A model generated the notes under the pieces. It had not been told where the DNA came from and made no database searches. It worked only from the letters and a program-made list of their open reading frames with translations. A stretch of 28,228 nt of DNA from SIAJ01 sp036266155 (lineage in GTDB: Bacteria; Planctomycetota; Planctomycetia; Gemmatales; Gemmataceae), in assembly GCA_036266155.1 (NCBI GenBank), contig DATANR010000346.1, positions 1 to 28,228 on the forward strand, in the 5' to 3' direction. Positions 14,215-21,415 of this stretch are shown here, piece by piece. Position 1 is the stretch's first letter. Every line of letters begins with the position of its first letter. The position numbers and the translations under genes are program-made.

Positions 14215-14694
14215 TCACCGCCAAACGCTTCCCTCCGGCTCGTGCGGTTGACGGGCTTCGCGGAGTAGTGCCGCGAGCCGCTTGAGGTCCGCATCATCAA
14301 GGTGCCCGAGTTGCCGGGCATGGCAGTCGGCTAGCGGGCCAGCTATGTCGGCGAGTTGCTTCAGGCCAGCGTCGGTGATGCGCACGCGCACGACGCGGCG
14401 ATCGCCGGCCTGCTTTTCACGGGTCACTAAGCTGCGCACCTCAAGCCGGTCAATCATCCGCGTCACGTCGGGGGCCCGCGAGACCAGGCGGTCGGCCAGT
14501 GCCAGCGTCGGCACCGCCTCGCGGGCGGCCTTGAGCAGTCGCAGCACGTTGTACTGCTGAGCCGTCAGGTCATAGCGCGCGAAGAGTTCATCTTCGAGGG
14601 CGCGCAGGCGATCGTACGTACGCCAGAGGCCGAGGTAGACCTCTTGGAGGAGCGAGTCGAAGCGCGGAGAGGCATCGGTCGCCATGTGTTTCAC
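14215..14694 (-). CDS. MarR-family transcriptional regulator
   Basis: 159 aa (156 aa if the ATG at 14685 is used). The central winged-helix is typical of MarR proteins: LTAQQYNVLRLL, then a recognition-helix region RAPDVTRMIDRLEVRSLV, then the wing REKQAGDRRVVRVRITDAG with its conserved D-R-R. MarR dimers usually repress nearby or efflux/stress genes until a small phenolic ligand binds. The GTG start 14694 overlaps the stop of the upstream acid-phosphatase gene by 4 bases (GTGA), indicating translational coupling. ATG 14685 is the likelier start by codon but would remove the overlap. Ligand unknown. Confidence 0.9.
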   Translation of the reverse strand: MKHMATDASPRFDSLLQEVYLGLWRTYDRLRALEDELFARYDLTAQQYNVLRLLKAAREAVPTLALADRLVSRAPDVTRMIDRLEVRSLVTREKQAGDRRVVRVRITDAGLKQLADIAGPLADCHARQLGHLDDADLKRLAALLREARQPHEPEGSVWR

Positions 14695-15617
14695 CGCGAC
14701 GGTTGGCCGGTGAGCAAGTTCTTATCTGCGTTGCCGAGGTTGAGCACTTTGGCCCATTCGCCATAGGCCGGGTTCGGCAGGATGATCCACTCGCGGCCAA
14801 AGAGGTCCTCGCAGCGATCGACGGCGGCGGCACGCGCCGCGATGGCGGCATGCAATTTCGCCGCGTCTGTCGTTTTCGGCCCCGGCTTCAGGTTGTCGAC
14901 CGTCGACTTGAAGTCGCCTTCGTGGAAATCGCGCAAGTTGTCGCCAAGATAGAGCAGCACGGTATGGCGGCGCTCGACCTTAGCCCGCCGGGCAGTCTTG
15001 TCGGTGATCAGGAATGGCTTGCCGTCGGGGCCGAAATCCTCTTCGGCGGCGAGCAGATTGTCAGTCGGCACGTCGATCTCGAGCAATTCGAGCGCATTGC
15101 CGGTGCTAATGCGGAATTCCTTCTTGTGCTGGCGATTGGTGATATACACGACGGCGACGCCGAGCCGCTTGGCTTCGTCGATGAACGCCTTCGCGCCGGG
15201 CACGAGGCGGACTTGCGCAAAGCCCGAGCGCTCCCAGTCATTCCATGTCTCCGGATCGAACGCGAGGCCGTTGCGAATAAGCCGTGCTTGAAATTCGCCG
15301 TTGTCGAGCACGGTCTCATCCAGGTCGAGTACCACGGCGGGCGGCTTGGCCCATCCGCCCGGCGGGGGCGACTGGACCTTCTCCTTCAATCGCCGGCGCG
15401 CCAGGTTGTACGCCTGATAGCAGCACGCGCGATATTCCGCCGAGACGTGCATCCACAGGTTGCCATCGAGGGCGCGGTTCGGCGGATCTTCGAGCACAAC
15501 CGCTCGCGGGGCCGGCAACTCCTGGGCGGCGGTCCGCGGACCGGCGACGTAGAGGCCGGCTGCGAAGCCGGCGATGCCGACGGCGACGAAGGTACAAACT
15601 TGACGGCCCGAAGGCAT
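14691..15617 (-). CDS. HAD-superfamily acid phosphatase, class B / lipoprotein e(P4)-like
   Basis: 308 aa from ATG 15617, preceded by TTGAGG. The N terminus has one hydrophobic segment (VCTFVAVGIAGFAAGLYVAG), so the protein is exported or anchored; there is no clear lipobox cysteine. The family motif WMHVSAEYRACCYQAYNLA (~55-73) precedes the HAD catalytic VVLDLDETVLDN with nucleophile D98 and acid D100. VVYITNRQ is motif II, and YLGDNLRDF carries the metal-binding acid. e(P4)-like enzymes dephosphorylate nucleotides outside the cytoplasm. The gene leads a two-gene unit with the overlapping marR gene, an unusual pairing that suggests the regulator may control this unit. Confidence 0.9.
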   Translation of the reverse strand: MPSGRQVCTFVAVGIAGFAAGLYVAGPRTAAQELPAPRAVVLEDPPNRALDGNLWMHVSAEYRACCYQAYNLARRRLKEKVQSPPPGGWAKPPAVVLDLDETVLDNGEFQARLIRNGLAFDPETWNDWERSGFAQVRLVPGAKAFIDEAKRLGVAVVYITNRQHKKEFRISTGNALELLEIDVPTDNLLAAEEDFGPDGKPFLITDKTARRAKVERRHTVLLYLGDNLRDFHEGDFKSTVDNLKPGPKTTDAAKLHAAIAARAAAVDRCEDLFGREWIILPNPAYGEWAKVLNLGNADKNLLTGQPSR

Positions 15618-15739
15618 GGCGTCCTCAACGGTGTGGGATCGGTGAAGTGATTCCATGCGATGCTGCCTCGGCCGGCAAGGGAGGCATCTTCGACATCGGC
15701 ACGACGGACGAGTTGTGGGATCGCGACTAAAACTCCTGC

Positions 15740-16966
15740 ATGCCGATTTCCGAGAAGCTTGCGTCGTTCGTTGAAGCAGTCCGCGGCAGCGGGCTGCTTC
15801 CCAATGCGGAAGTGGATGCGCTCGCCCACGCCGCGTCGCAACCCGATGCCGACCCCGAGCCACTGGCACGCGATCTTGTCCAGCGCAAGCTACTGACGGC
15901 TTATCAAGTGCGCCGCCTCTGGAAGGGCCGCGGTCCCGAGCTTTTTCTCAACCAATATGTGCTGATCGATCGCCTTGGCGAAGGCGGCATGGGCGAAGTG
16001 TTCAAGGCCCGGCACACGCGACTCGACCGCGACGTGGCCCTCAAGGTCATGCGCAAGGAAAAGATGGCGAACCCGGAAGCCGTCAAACGCTTTCGCCGTG
16101 AGATCCGGGCTGCCGCGACGCTTGCGCATGAGAACGTCGTCATGGCCTACGATGCCGACCAGTCGGGCGACGTCCACTTCTTCGCGATGGAGTTCGTCGA
16201 CGGCACGACGCTCGATCGCCTCGTGCGCGACAAGGACCCGCTGCCGGTCGATGAGGCGTGCGATTACATTCGTCAGGCGGCGCTTGGCCTGCAACATGCC
16301 TATGAGAAGGGCCTCACGCATCGCGACGTCAAGCCGGCTAACCTGCTCGTCGACAAGAACGGCGTCGTCAAGATCACGGACCTGGGCCTCGTGCTTGTTG
16401 ACCCCGCTTCGGGTGAAGTGGCCACGCAGATCACGCGGGAAGGACTCACCGTCGGCACGCCCGACTTCGTCGCACCGGAGCAAGCGCGGAACCCGCGTGC
16501 CGCCGACGTGCGGGCCGACATCTATGCGCTTGGCTGCACGCTCTACTACGTGCTCACGGGCGAGGTGCCCTTTCCCGGCGGCACACCGACCGAGAAGATG
16601 CTGCGCCATTCGCGTGACACGATCCCGGTCCCGACGCGCGCGGAGATCGGGGCCGGTGTCCTGGAAGTGCTCGCAAAAATGACGGCGCGCAAGCCCGAGC
16701 AGCGCTACGGCACGCCAGCCGAGGTCGTCGCCGCGCTCGAACCGTTCGCCCGCCGCGCCGGACCGCCGCCCACACCGCCGCCGCTGCCAACGTTGACCGA
16801 GTCCTTGACGGCCGACGACTTGCCGACGCCGCCAACCGCGCCGCCGGTGGATAGCCGTTTTCAATTGCCGTCCAAAACCGATCGGCCGCGAGCGCGGCGC
16901 GCTGGGTGCTTTGGCGTGGTGCTCGTGGGCCTCGCCGTTGGCGTCGCGATTGGGCGGATGGTTTAA
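15740..16966 (+). CDS. Membrane-anchored Ser/Thr protein kinase (PknB-like)
   Basis: 408 aa. The ~70-residue N-terminal module (ending LTAYQVRRLWKGRGPELFL) is the helper segment common before planctomycete kinase domains. The kinase domain has the Gly-loop LGEGGMGEV (~79-87), ATP-binding K102 in VALKVM, catalytic HRDVKPAN (D196) and N201. The metal site is DLG (D214) instead of DFG, a substitution frequent in these kinases. GTPDFVAPEQ closes the activation segment. A proline-rich stalk (~345-385) leads to one C-terminal membrane segment (CFGVVLVGLAVGVAIG). No extracytoplasmic sensor domain follows, so input must come through partners or the N-terminal module. All catalytic residues are present, so activity is expected. 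Confidence 0.93.
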   Translation: MPISEKLASFVEAVRGSGLLPNAEVDALAHAASQPDADPEPLARDLVQRKLLTAYQVRRLWKGRGPELFLNQYVLIDRLGEGGMGEVFKARHTRLDRDVALKVMRKEKMANPEAVKRFRREIRAAATLAHENVVMAYDADQSGDVHFFAMEFVDGTTLDRLVRDKDPLPVDEACDYIRQAALGLQHAYEKGLTHRDVKPANLLVDKNGVVKITDLGLVLVDPASGEVATQITREGLTVGTPDFVAPEQARNPRAADVRADIYALGCTLYYVLTGEVPFPGGTPTEKMLRHSRDTIPVPTRAEIGAGVLEVLAKMTARKPEQRYGTPAEVVAALEPFARRAGPPPTPPPLPTLTESLTADDLPTPPTAPPVDSRFQLPSKTDRPRARRAGCFGVVLVGLAVGVAIGRMV

Positions 16967-16981
16967 GGGGTGATGCCATCT

Positions 16982-17017
16982 CGTTTCGTTCGCAGACACA
17001 CACACACACCCGAAACG
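16982..17017. repeat. Hairpin with (AC)7 loop
   Basis: The seven-base arms cgtttcg (16982-16988) and cgaaacg (17011-17017) close a loop containing the microsatellite-like (AC)7 run. It begins 15 bases after the kinase stop, a position that fits a transcription end, but there is no T-run on either strand. Confidence 0.5.
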
Positions 17018-17208
17018 CAATTATTTGGCCGATGTCGACGCAAGAGATTGATCTGTCAAGATTAGCGCCGAAATCGGTTTCATTTCGCGCGTCCAAAGCG
17101 TGTCCAAGAATGGCGGATTCGCCTCTGGAGTAAGTGTTTTTGAACACACTTGTGTTGCTTTGCAATGAAAAAGTTCGGCGCGCGGCGAATTCGTTTCATC
17201 CAGAATTG

Positions 17209-17246
17209 AGAGATGGCCAACACACACACTGGGGTTGACCATCTCT
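17209..17246. repeat. Second hairpin with a CA-repeat loop
   Basis: Arms 17209-17216 (agagatgg) and 17239-17246 (ccatctct) are perfectly complementary. The 22-base loop contains acacacacac. It repeats the architecture of the hairpin ~200 bp upstream although the stems differ in sequence. Confidence 0.5.
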
Positions 17247-17506
17247 GCCTGCGTTTTCGCGCCCATCCCCAAGTCTGTAAAGGAGATGGGTTGAAAATGC
17301 GGAGTTTTAATTCTAGTGGCAGAAGCCCTCTGAAAGCTGCGCCAACTGTGAACGTTGCTGCTTTGTGCACATTCACGCGCCGAATCGCGTTCAGACTCGT
17401 TTTAGGCCAAACGAAGCGGTTGCAGAAAACCGCGCAATAGCAGATTTTCCCGTCGAAATTGCGTTTCTGGTATCGTTTCTGGCATGTGGGCCGCCGTGGC
17501 TCTTGA

Positions 17507-18100
17507 TCACTTCTCGATCTGCAGCAACTCGCCCCATTCCGTGGTTTCGACTTGCACGTCGCCGAGCGTCGATGGCTCGTCGCCGAAGACGGCGAGTCCC
17601 AACAAGATCGGCCGCTTGCCCGTGCGGGCCGGACCCGCCAGTTTGACCCAGCGCGACGGCTTGCCTTCGGCGTCCGGCGACTCGACCAGCCGATGGAACG
17701 TCGGACCGAAGCCGGTCACGCTCAATTGCGGCGGCCACACGCGCACGCGCGGCTTGTCCGCCTTCACCAGGTCGCCGAGGCCGCGAAGTACGCGATCGAG
17801 AAGGCCCGGCACGTCGTCCGGCGTAATGGCGTCCTGTTGTTTGCCCGTCGGCGCGACGACCACCAGCCGAATTCGGCCGGGCATGCCATTCACTTTCAAA
17901 CGCTGACCGCCAACTGCCGGCGCGGGCGGATACTCGCTCAAGTCCTCGCGCTGGCCTTGCTCCAGGTCCGGCGCCCGTTTCTTGCCTCTCGCCAGTTTGA
18001 CCACGACGAGTAAGACGATGACCGCGACGATGACGACGATCACCAACACGTCATTGTTGCGAACCTTGTCGAGAAGGCCGTTCACTTGTGCCCAGAGCAT
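17507..18100 (-). CDS. Hypothetical protein with one N-terminal transmembrane segment
   Basis: 197 aa. Residues ~17-36 form a single strong membrane helix (DVLVIVVIVAVIVLLVVVKL) followed by a basic anchor (ARGKKRAP), so the remaining ~155 residues are probably cytoplasmic. That part contains RLKVNGMPGRIRLVVVAPTG and later strand-rich segments (RVRVWPPQLSVTGFG, WVKLAGPARTGKRPILLGLA). It resembles planctomycete-only hypothetical proteins, and I know no function. The start lies ~83 bp from the divergent PD40 gene, and the stop borders the non-coding interval. Coding status is supported by the organised domain pattern and the absence of a better frame. Confidence 0.7.
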   Translation of the reverse strand: MLWAQVNGLLDKVRNNDVLVIVVIVAVIVLLVVVKLARGKKRAPDLEQGQREDLSEYPPAPAVGGQRLKVNGMPGRIRLVVVAPTGKQQDAITPDDVPGLLDRVLRGLGDLVKADKPRVRVWPPQLSVTGFGPTFHRLVESPDAEGKPSRWVKLAGPARTGKRPILLGLAVFGDEPSTLGDVQVETTEWGELLQIEK

Positions 18101-18183
18101 GGCTCCATCCCCCCCGGTATGATGAATGAGGTCGGCGTGATTCGAGTTTCGGGGTTCCGGCCCCCGGTTTCAAGAGGTTGACG

Positions 18184-19209
18184 ATGCTTCCGCTCATGCT
18201 CGCAATGACGTTGGGCGCCGATCCGGCGCCGTGGGATAAGGACGAGGCCGCTCATCTGACGAACATCAAGCAAGTGACCACCGAGTTTGTCCGTGCAGGC
18301 GAAGGTTACTTCGCGCCGGATGGCCGACAGGTCATTTACCAGGCCGAGGAAAAGGACACCGGCAATCCGTTCTATCAAATCTTCATTCAGGATCTGACGA
18401 CCGGGAAGAAGCACCGTGTCAGCCCAGGCGTCGGCCGCACCACGTGTTCGTTCTTCCGACCTGACGGCAAACGCGTCATCTTCGCCAGCAGCCACACCGA
18501 TCCGGACGCGAAGAAATTGCAGGAAGCCGAGTACAAGCTGCGCGAAGAGAACAAGGCCAAAGGCATTCGGCCGCGCTACACCTGGGACTTCGATCCGCAC
18601 ATGAAGATCTACGAGTCCGATCTCGATGGCGGGAACATCAAGTGCCTGACGCCCGATGCCAAGGTCTACACGGCCGAGGGGAGTTACTCTGCCGATGGCA
18701 AACGGATTGTTTATAGCTCCGGCCCGGCGCGCAACGTCGAGCTGTTCATCATGGACGCCGACGGTTCGAACGCGAAGCAGATCACGCATGCGCCAAATTG
18801 CTACAACGGCGGCCCGTTTTTTTCACCAGACGGGACCAAGGTCATCTTCCGCAGCGACCGCAAGGAGCGTGACCGGCTCCAGCTGTATGTCATCAACGCC
18901 GATGGCACCGGCGAGAAGGCCCTAACAGATAAAGATACATGGGTTTACTGGGCTCCGTACTGGTACAAGGACGGCAAGCACATCATCTACACGGCCGCGG
19001 ATCACTCGGACCCGACGGCTCGACCTAATTATGACCTGTACTGGATGAACATCGAAACGGGCAAGTCGGTGCGATTGACGTTTGCTCCGGGCGCCGACGT
19101 GCTGCCGGTCTTTTCGCCGGATTACAAGAAAGTGATGTGGACGAGCAACCGCGACGGCCGCTCGCCAAGCCAGCTTTACATTGCGGACTTTATGCCGCCA
19201 AAAGAATGA
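18184..19209 (+). CDS. TolB-like PD40 beta-propeller protein, probably exported
   Basis: 341 aa from ATG 18184, which has AAGAGG 6 bases upstream (the TTG at 18178 is less likely). A short hydrophobic start (MLPLMLAMTLGADPAP) suggests export. The body is a chain of PD40 repeats with the hallmark turns YFAPDGRQVIY, FFRPDGKRVIF, SYSADGKRIVY, FFSPDGTKVIF and VFSPDYKKVMW, each followed by a segment such as LFIMDADGSNAKQIT or LYVINADGTGEKALT. This predicts a six-bladed propeller like the C-terminal half of TolB. Such proteins bind other proteins or ligands and have no catalytic signature. No tol or pal genes are nearby, so a Tol role is unlikely. The receiver-domain gene follows 120 bp downstream. 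Confidence 0.88.
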   Translation: MLPLMLAMTLGADPAPWDKDEAAHLTNIKQVTTEFVRAGEGYFAPDGRQVIYQAEEKDTGNPFYQIFIQDLTTGKKHRVSPGVGRTTCSFFRPDGKRVIFASSHTDPDAKKLQEAEYKLREENKAKGIRPRYTWDFDPHMKIYESDLDGGNIKCLTPDAKVYTAEGSYSADGKRIVYSSGPARNVELFIMDADGSNAKQITHAPNCYNGGPFFSPDGTKVIFRSDRKERDRLQLYVINADGTGEKALTDKDTWVYWAPYWYKDGKHIIYTAADHSDPTARPNYDLYWMNIETGKSVRLTFAPGADVLPVFSPDYKKVMWTSNRDGRSPSQLYIADFMPPKE

Positions 19210-19329
19210 GACCGAAAACTCCATTCATTGTGAAAAACAGGCGACGCCGTGCCCCCTCTTTGTCGCGGTGCGGCACGTTAACTGCTCCGCTTGTGACTTG
19301 GCGGGAGCTGATCGAACCGGGAGAGAGCC

Positions 19330-19767
19330 ATGCAGGCGGCAGCAACATCGGTCCGGACGACCAAAGTTCTGATCGTGGAAGACAATCTTGACGTGGCCGA
19401 TACGCTGGCACGGTTCCTGCACATTGGGTGCGGATTCGACGTGGCGACTGCGACGGACGGGGTAAAGGGCGTGCGCGCCGCCGTGTTTAACCCGCCTGAC
19501 GTGGTCATTATCGATATCGGCTTACCGAAACTAAATGGCCTGCTCGTCGCCGAGCAAATTGTCCAGGAGCTTCCGCACCGGCCGCTGTTGATCGTCGTGA
19601 CCGCCTTTGGCGACGCCGCGACACGTTCCCTCGCCGAGGAGGTCGGGATCGATCATTTCTTGACCAAGCCGGCGGACCCATTCGTGATCGAGCAGTTGAT
19701 CGAGGATCACATGGGGAGCGGCCATGCTCCCTTTTCGGAGGGAGAGAGTTGGCGCGAGGGGATTTGA
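19330..19767 (+). CDS. Single-domain response regulator (receiver only)
   Basis: 145 aa consisting of one CheY-like receiver domain with all phosphorylation residues: acidic pair E17-D18, phosphoacceptor D62 in VVIIDIGLPKLNG, T91 in VVTAFGD and K113 in LTKP. There is no DNA-binding or enzymatic output domain, so it must signal through protein contacts or phosphotransfer. ATG 19330 is preceded by a purine-rich gggagagag. No histidine kinase is adjacent; the kinase at 26693-28174 is distant. The domain ends near residue ~125. The last ~18 residues (from about HAPFSEGESW) are encoded by hairpin-forming sequence and look like an accidental extension. Confidence 0.92.
   Translation: MQAAATSVRTTKVLIVEDNLDVADTLARFLHIGCGFDVATATDGVKGVRAAVFNPPDVVIIDIGLPKLNGLLVAEQIVQELPHRPLLIVVTAFGDAATRSLAEEVGIDHFLTKPADPFVIEQLIEDHMGSGHAPFSEGESWREGI
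19713..19735 (+). terminator. Intrinsic-terminator-like hairpin plus T-run inside the receiver gene's 3' end
   Basis: gggagc (19714-19719) pairs perfectly with gctccc (19726-19731), extended by a G-T pair and followed by tttt (19732-19735). This is the most classical terminator shape in the window, yet it lies about 30 bases before the stop codon. The transcript might end before the stop in a fraction of cases. Confidence 0.5.
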
Positions 19768-19791
19768 AGCCGCGGCGGATCAAACCCCCTC
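19756..19791. terminator. Bidirectional hairpin between the convergent receiver and cytochrome-like genes
   Basis: gaggggatttg (19756-19766) pairs with caaaccccctc (19781-19791), with one mismatch in 11. The 14-base loop (19767-19780) contains ccgcgg. The receiver stop codon (19765-19767) spans the left arm and the first loop base, and the minus-strand gene stops 9 bases beyond the right arm. A shared transcription end is the simple reading. Confidence 0.6.
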
Positions 19792-19799
19792 CTCCCTGC

Positions 19800-21047
19800 C
19801 TATTTCCTTACCTTGCTCCCATCAGCAATCGTCATCTGGTTGTACCCTTCCTTCCACGCGCCGCGGACCTCGACCTGGCCGACGTAATCAGCTTCGCCGA
19901 GCGTGGCCGTCCAATCCTTCGCGAGGCGTCCCTCCGTATCGACGTACACCTTCACCAGATAACGCCCCTGGGGCAGGCTCGGCTTGCCGGTGGACCAGCG
20001 CTTGGCGCGCGGCGAATCTGGTTCGGCAAATAGCGTGACCGTATGTTGCCAGAGCTTGCCCTTGCCCCAGACCACGCGGTCCGATGACGCGATCGGCTTG
20101 GCCTCCCACGTGCCCGCCTTGTCGTCCCACGCATATACGTCGGCTTGCAACAGCTTGTCGCTCCAGGAGGGCGGAGTGTTCTCCAGTTTGAGCCAGGCTT
20201 CGGTTCCGAACTTGAACGGCCCCTTCGAATCGGCCGGCAAATCAGTGCTCTTCGCGTACTTGCCGGCCTTGATCGCCGCCACGTCGTCGACCCATTGGCG
20301 GAAAGCCTTGTGCCCCTGGTCGCCGGGCGCGAACTTGATGCCGCCCTCGTGCTTGACCTTGCCGAGCGGCTTCTGCAGGAGCAGGCTCTTCTCGGGATCA
20401 GCGGGGTCAATCAATTTGCTCGCGAGCAAGTAGTCCATCGTCGCTTGCGGGCCGGCCTTCTTGACCCACGCCACGCGGTCGCCATGCTCCTTGCGCAGCT
20501 TGTCGTTCTGCGGCGTGCCTTCGGTGTGGCAGTTCATGCAGCGGAAACGCAGGGCCCAAACGGTTTGTTCGAATGATGCCAAGAGGCGATCGTTACGTGC
20601 GTGACGAATGACTTCATTTGGCAGCTTCGGTTGCGCTCGGTCGGCCGCGTCCAACTTGGGAGTGTCGCGGAGAGCCGGGTCGGCGGCGCAGGTTTTGATC
20701 CAGGCGGAGAAGGCTTCGTACTCAGCCTTGCGGTTCTTGGTGTGAACGGCGGGCGCCCTCGGATCTTCGTTACCCATTGTGATCAACGTGAGGATTTTCG
20801 ACTTCTCCGGTGCCGTCAGGTCGATGAGTCCCTGATCGCGTAAAGAGCGAAACGTCTTGTCGGCCGACGGCAGAATGTAATCCTTGAGATCGACGCCCGC
20901 GAGGTGACACTGCACGCAGCTCGACGGATTGGGCGACTTGAAGATCGGCAGGATGCGCGTCTCGAATACCTGGGCCGGCGACGGATCGGCGGCGCGAATT
21001 GTTGAGGCAAGAACGAGCGCGGCGAGCAGTCCGAATCGGCGCATCAC
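19800..21047 (-). CDS. Secreted di-CXXCH cytochrome c-like protein
   Basis: 415 aa with a signal peptide (FGLLAALVLASTIRAADP). Two haem-c motifs are visible: C44-V-Q-C-H48 (SCVQCHLAG) and C170-M-N-C-H174 (RFRCMNCHTEG), ~125 residues apart. ILPIFKSPNPSSC before the first motif follows the pattern of planctomycete cytochrome modules. The C-terminal ~150 residues (from ~FKFGTEAWLKLENTPPSW) look like a beta-sandwich with no known family. The protein probably transfers electrons outside the cytoplasm; a partner enzyme is not visible. ATG 21047 overlaps the upstream lipoprotein stop by 4 bases (ATGA), so the two are translationally coupled. Confidence 0.85.
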   Translation of the reverse strand: MMRRFGLLAALVLASTIRAADPSPAQVFETRILPIFKSPNPSSCVQCHLAGVDLKDYILPSADKTFRSLRDQGLIDLTAPEKSKILTLITMGNEDPRAPAVHTKNRKAEYEAFSAWIKTCAADPALRDTPKLDAADRAQPKLPNEVIRHARNDRLLASFEQTVWALRFRCMNCHTEGTPQNDKLRKEHGDRVAWVKKAGPQATMDYLLASKLIDPADPEKSLLLQKPLGKVKHEGGIKFAPGDQGHKAFRQWVDDVAAIKAGKYAKSTDLPADSKGPFKFGTEAWLKLENTPPSWSDKLLQADVYAWDDKAGTWEAKPIASSDRVVWGKGKLWQHTVTLFAEPDSPRAKRWSTGKPSLPQGRYLVKVYVDTEGRLAKDWTATLGEADYVGQVEVRGAWKEGYNQMTIADGSKVRK

Positions 21048-21367
21048 TTGTTCTTCTCCTTGAGCGCTTTCACCTTGGCCAGCGTCTTGTCCGGGTCCTT
21101 CTGGACACCATTTTCACATCCCTTGCAGCAGACGAACACTGGCTCACCCTTCACCATCACCTTGATCGGCACGCCCATCGAACCGAGTTCCTGGTCGGAC
21201 TCGGCACAGAGTTTTTGCTGTTCGGCCAACGCCCGGTCCTCCGCGGGGAGTTGATCGAGATTGGCCTTGATGGTGTCCGCGTTGGCCTTGGGCATCGGCA
21301 CGGACTTCGACTGGTCACAACCGGCGACGATGATGACGACAGCGAACAGAGACAAGATGCGAATCAT
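21044..21367 (-). CDS. Small Cys-rich lipoprotein, probable metal-binding
   Basis: 107 aa. The N terminus is a lipoprotein signal, MIRILSLFAVVIIVAGC, with the lipid-bearing C17. The C-terminal half carries LCAESDQELGSMGVPIKV and VFVCCKGCENG, giving C54, C80, C81 and C84. This resembles YHS- or heavy-metal-binding-type modules in which a CxxC pair binds a metal such as copper, and ends with the DPDKTLAKVK helix. Copper binding is an inference. A good Shine-Dalgarno (GGAG, 8 bases) precedes ATG 21367. The gene overlaps the downstream di-CXXCH gene, suggesting a joint role in metal or haem handling at the cell surface. Confidence 0.82.
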   Translation of the reverse strand: MIRILSLFAVVIIVAGCDQSKSVPMPKANADTIKANLDQLPAEDRALAEQQKLCAESDQELGSMGVPIKVMVKGEPVFVCCKGCENGVQKDPDKTLAKVKALKEKNK

Positions 21368-21415
21368 GAAAAGACTCCGGGAGGAAGGCGTCAGTTTATT
21401 CAGTTTGTGTGTCGG

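Larger units (their letters stand above)
16967..17506. other. 540-bp A+T-richer non-coding interval with CA-repeat hairpins
   Basis: This is the longest gene-free stretch in the window, lying between convergent genes and visibly richer in A+T than the flanks. It contains an (AC)7 run (16996-17009) in the loop of a cgtttcg/cgaaacg stem, and a second CA-rich loop (17217-17238) closed by agagatgg/ccatctct. A third stem follows, 17262-17267 / 17285-17290 (cccatc/gatggg). Its right-hand gagatgg could instead pair with 17239-17246, so alternative structures are possible. I do not recognise RNase P RNA, tmRNA, SRP RNA or 6S RNA. The short ORFs here look like chance frames. A stand-alone RNA or a decayed gene are both possible. 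Confidence 0.5.

Noticed and set aside
14703..15650. 315-codon plus-strand frame over the acid phosphatase gene
   Set aside because: The minus strand holds an e(P4)-type phosphatase with all HAD motifs. The plus frame shows no domain.
16996..17009. (AC)7 run as a phase-variation tract
   Set aside because: It lies outside any gene and not in an obvious promoter, so changes in its length would not switch a visible product.
15890..17020. 376-codon minus-strand frame over the kinase gene
   Set aside because: The plus strand encodes an intact kinase with all motifs. The antisense product has no recognisable family.
17213..17440. 75-codon plus-strand ORF in the non-coding interval
   Set aside because: There is no ribosome binding site, no recognisable domain, and it starts inside a hairpin. 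Chance is the simpler explanation.
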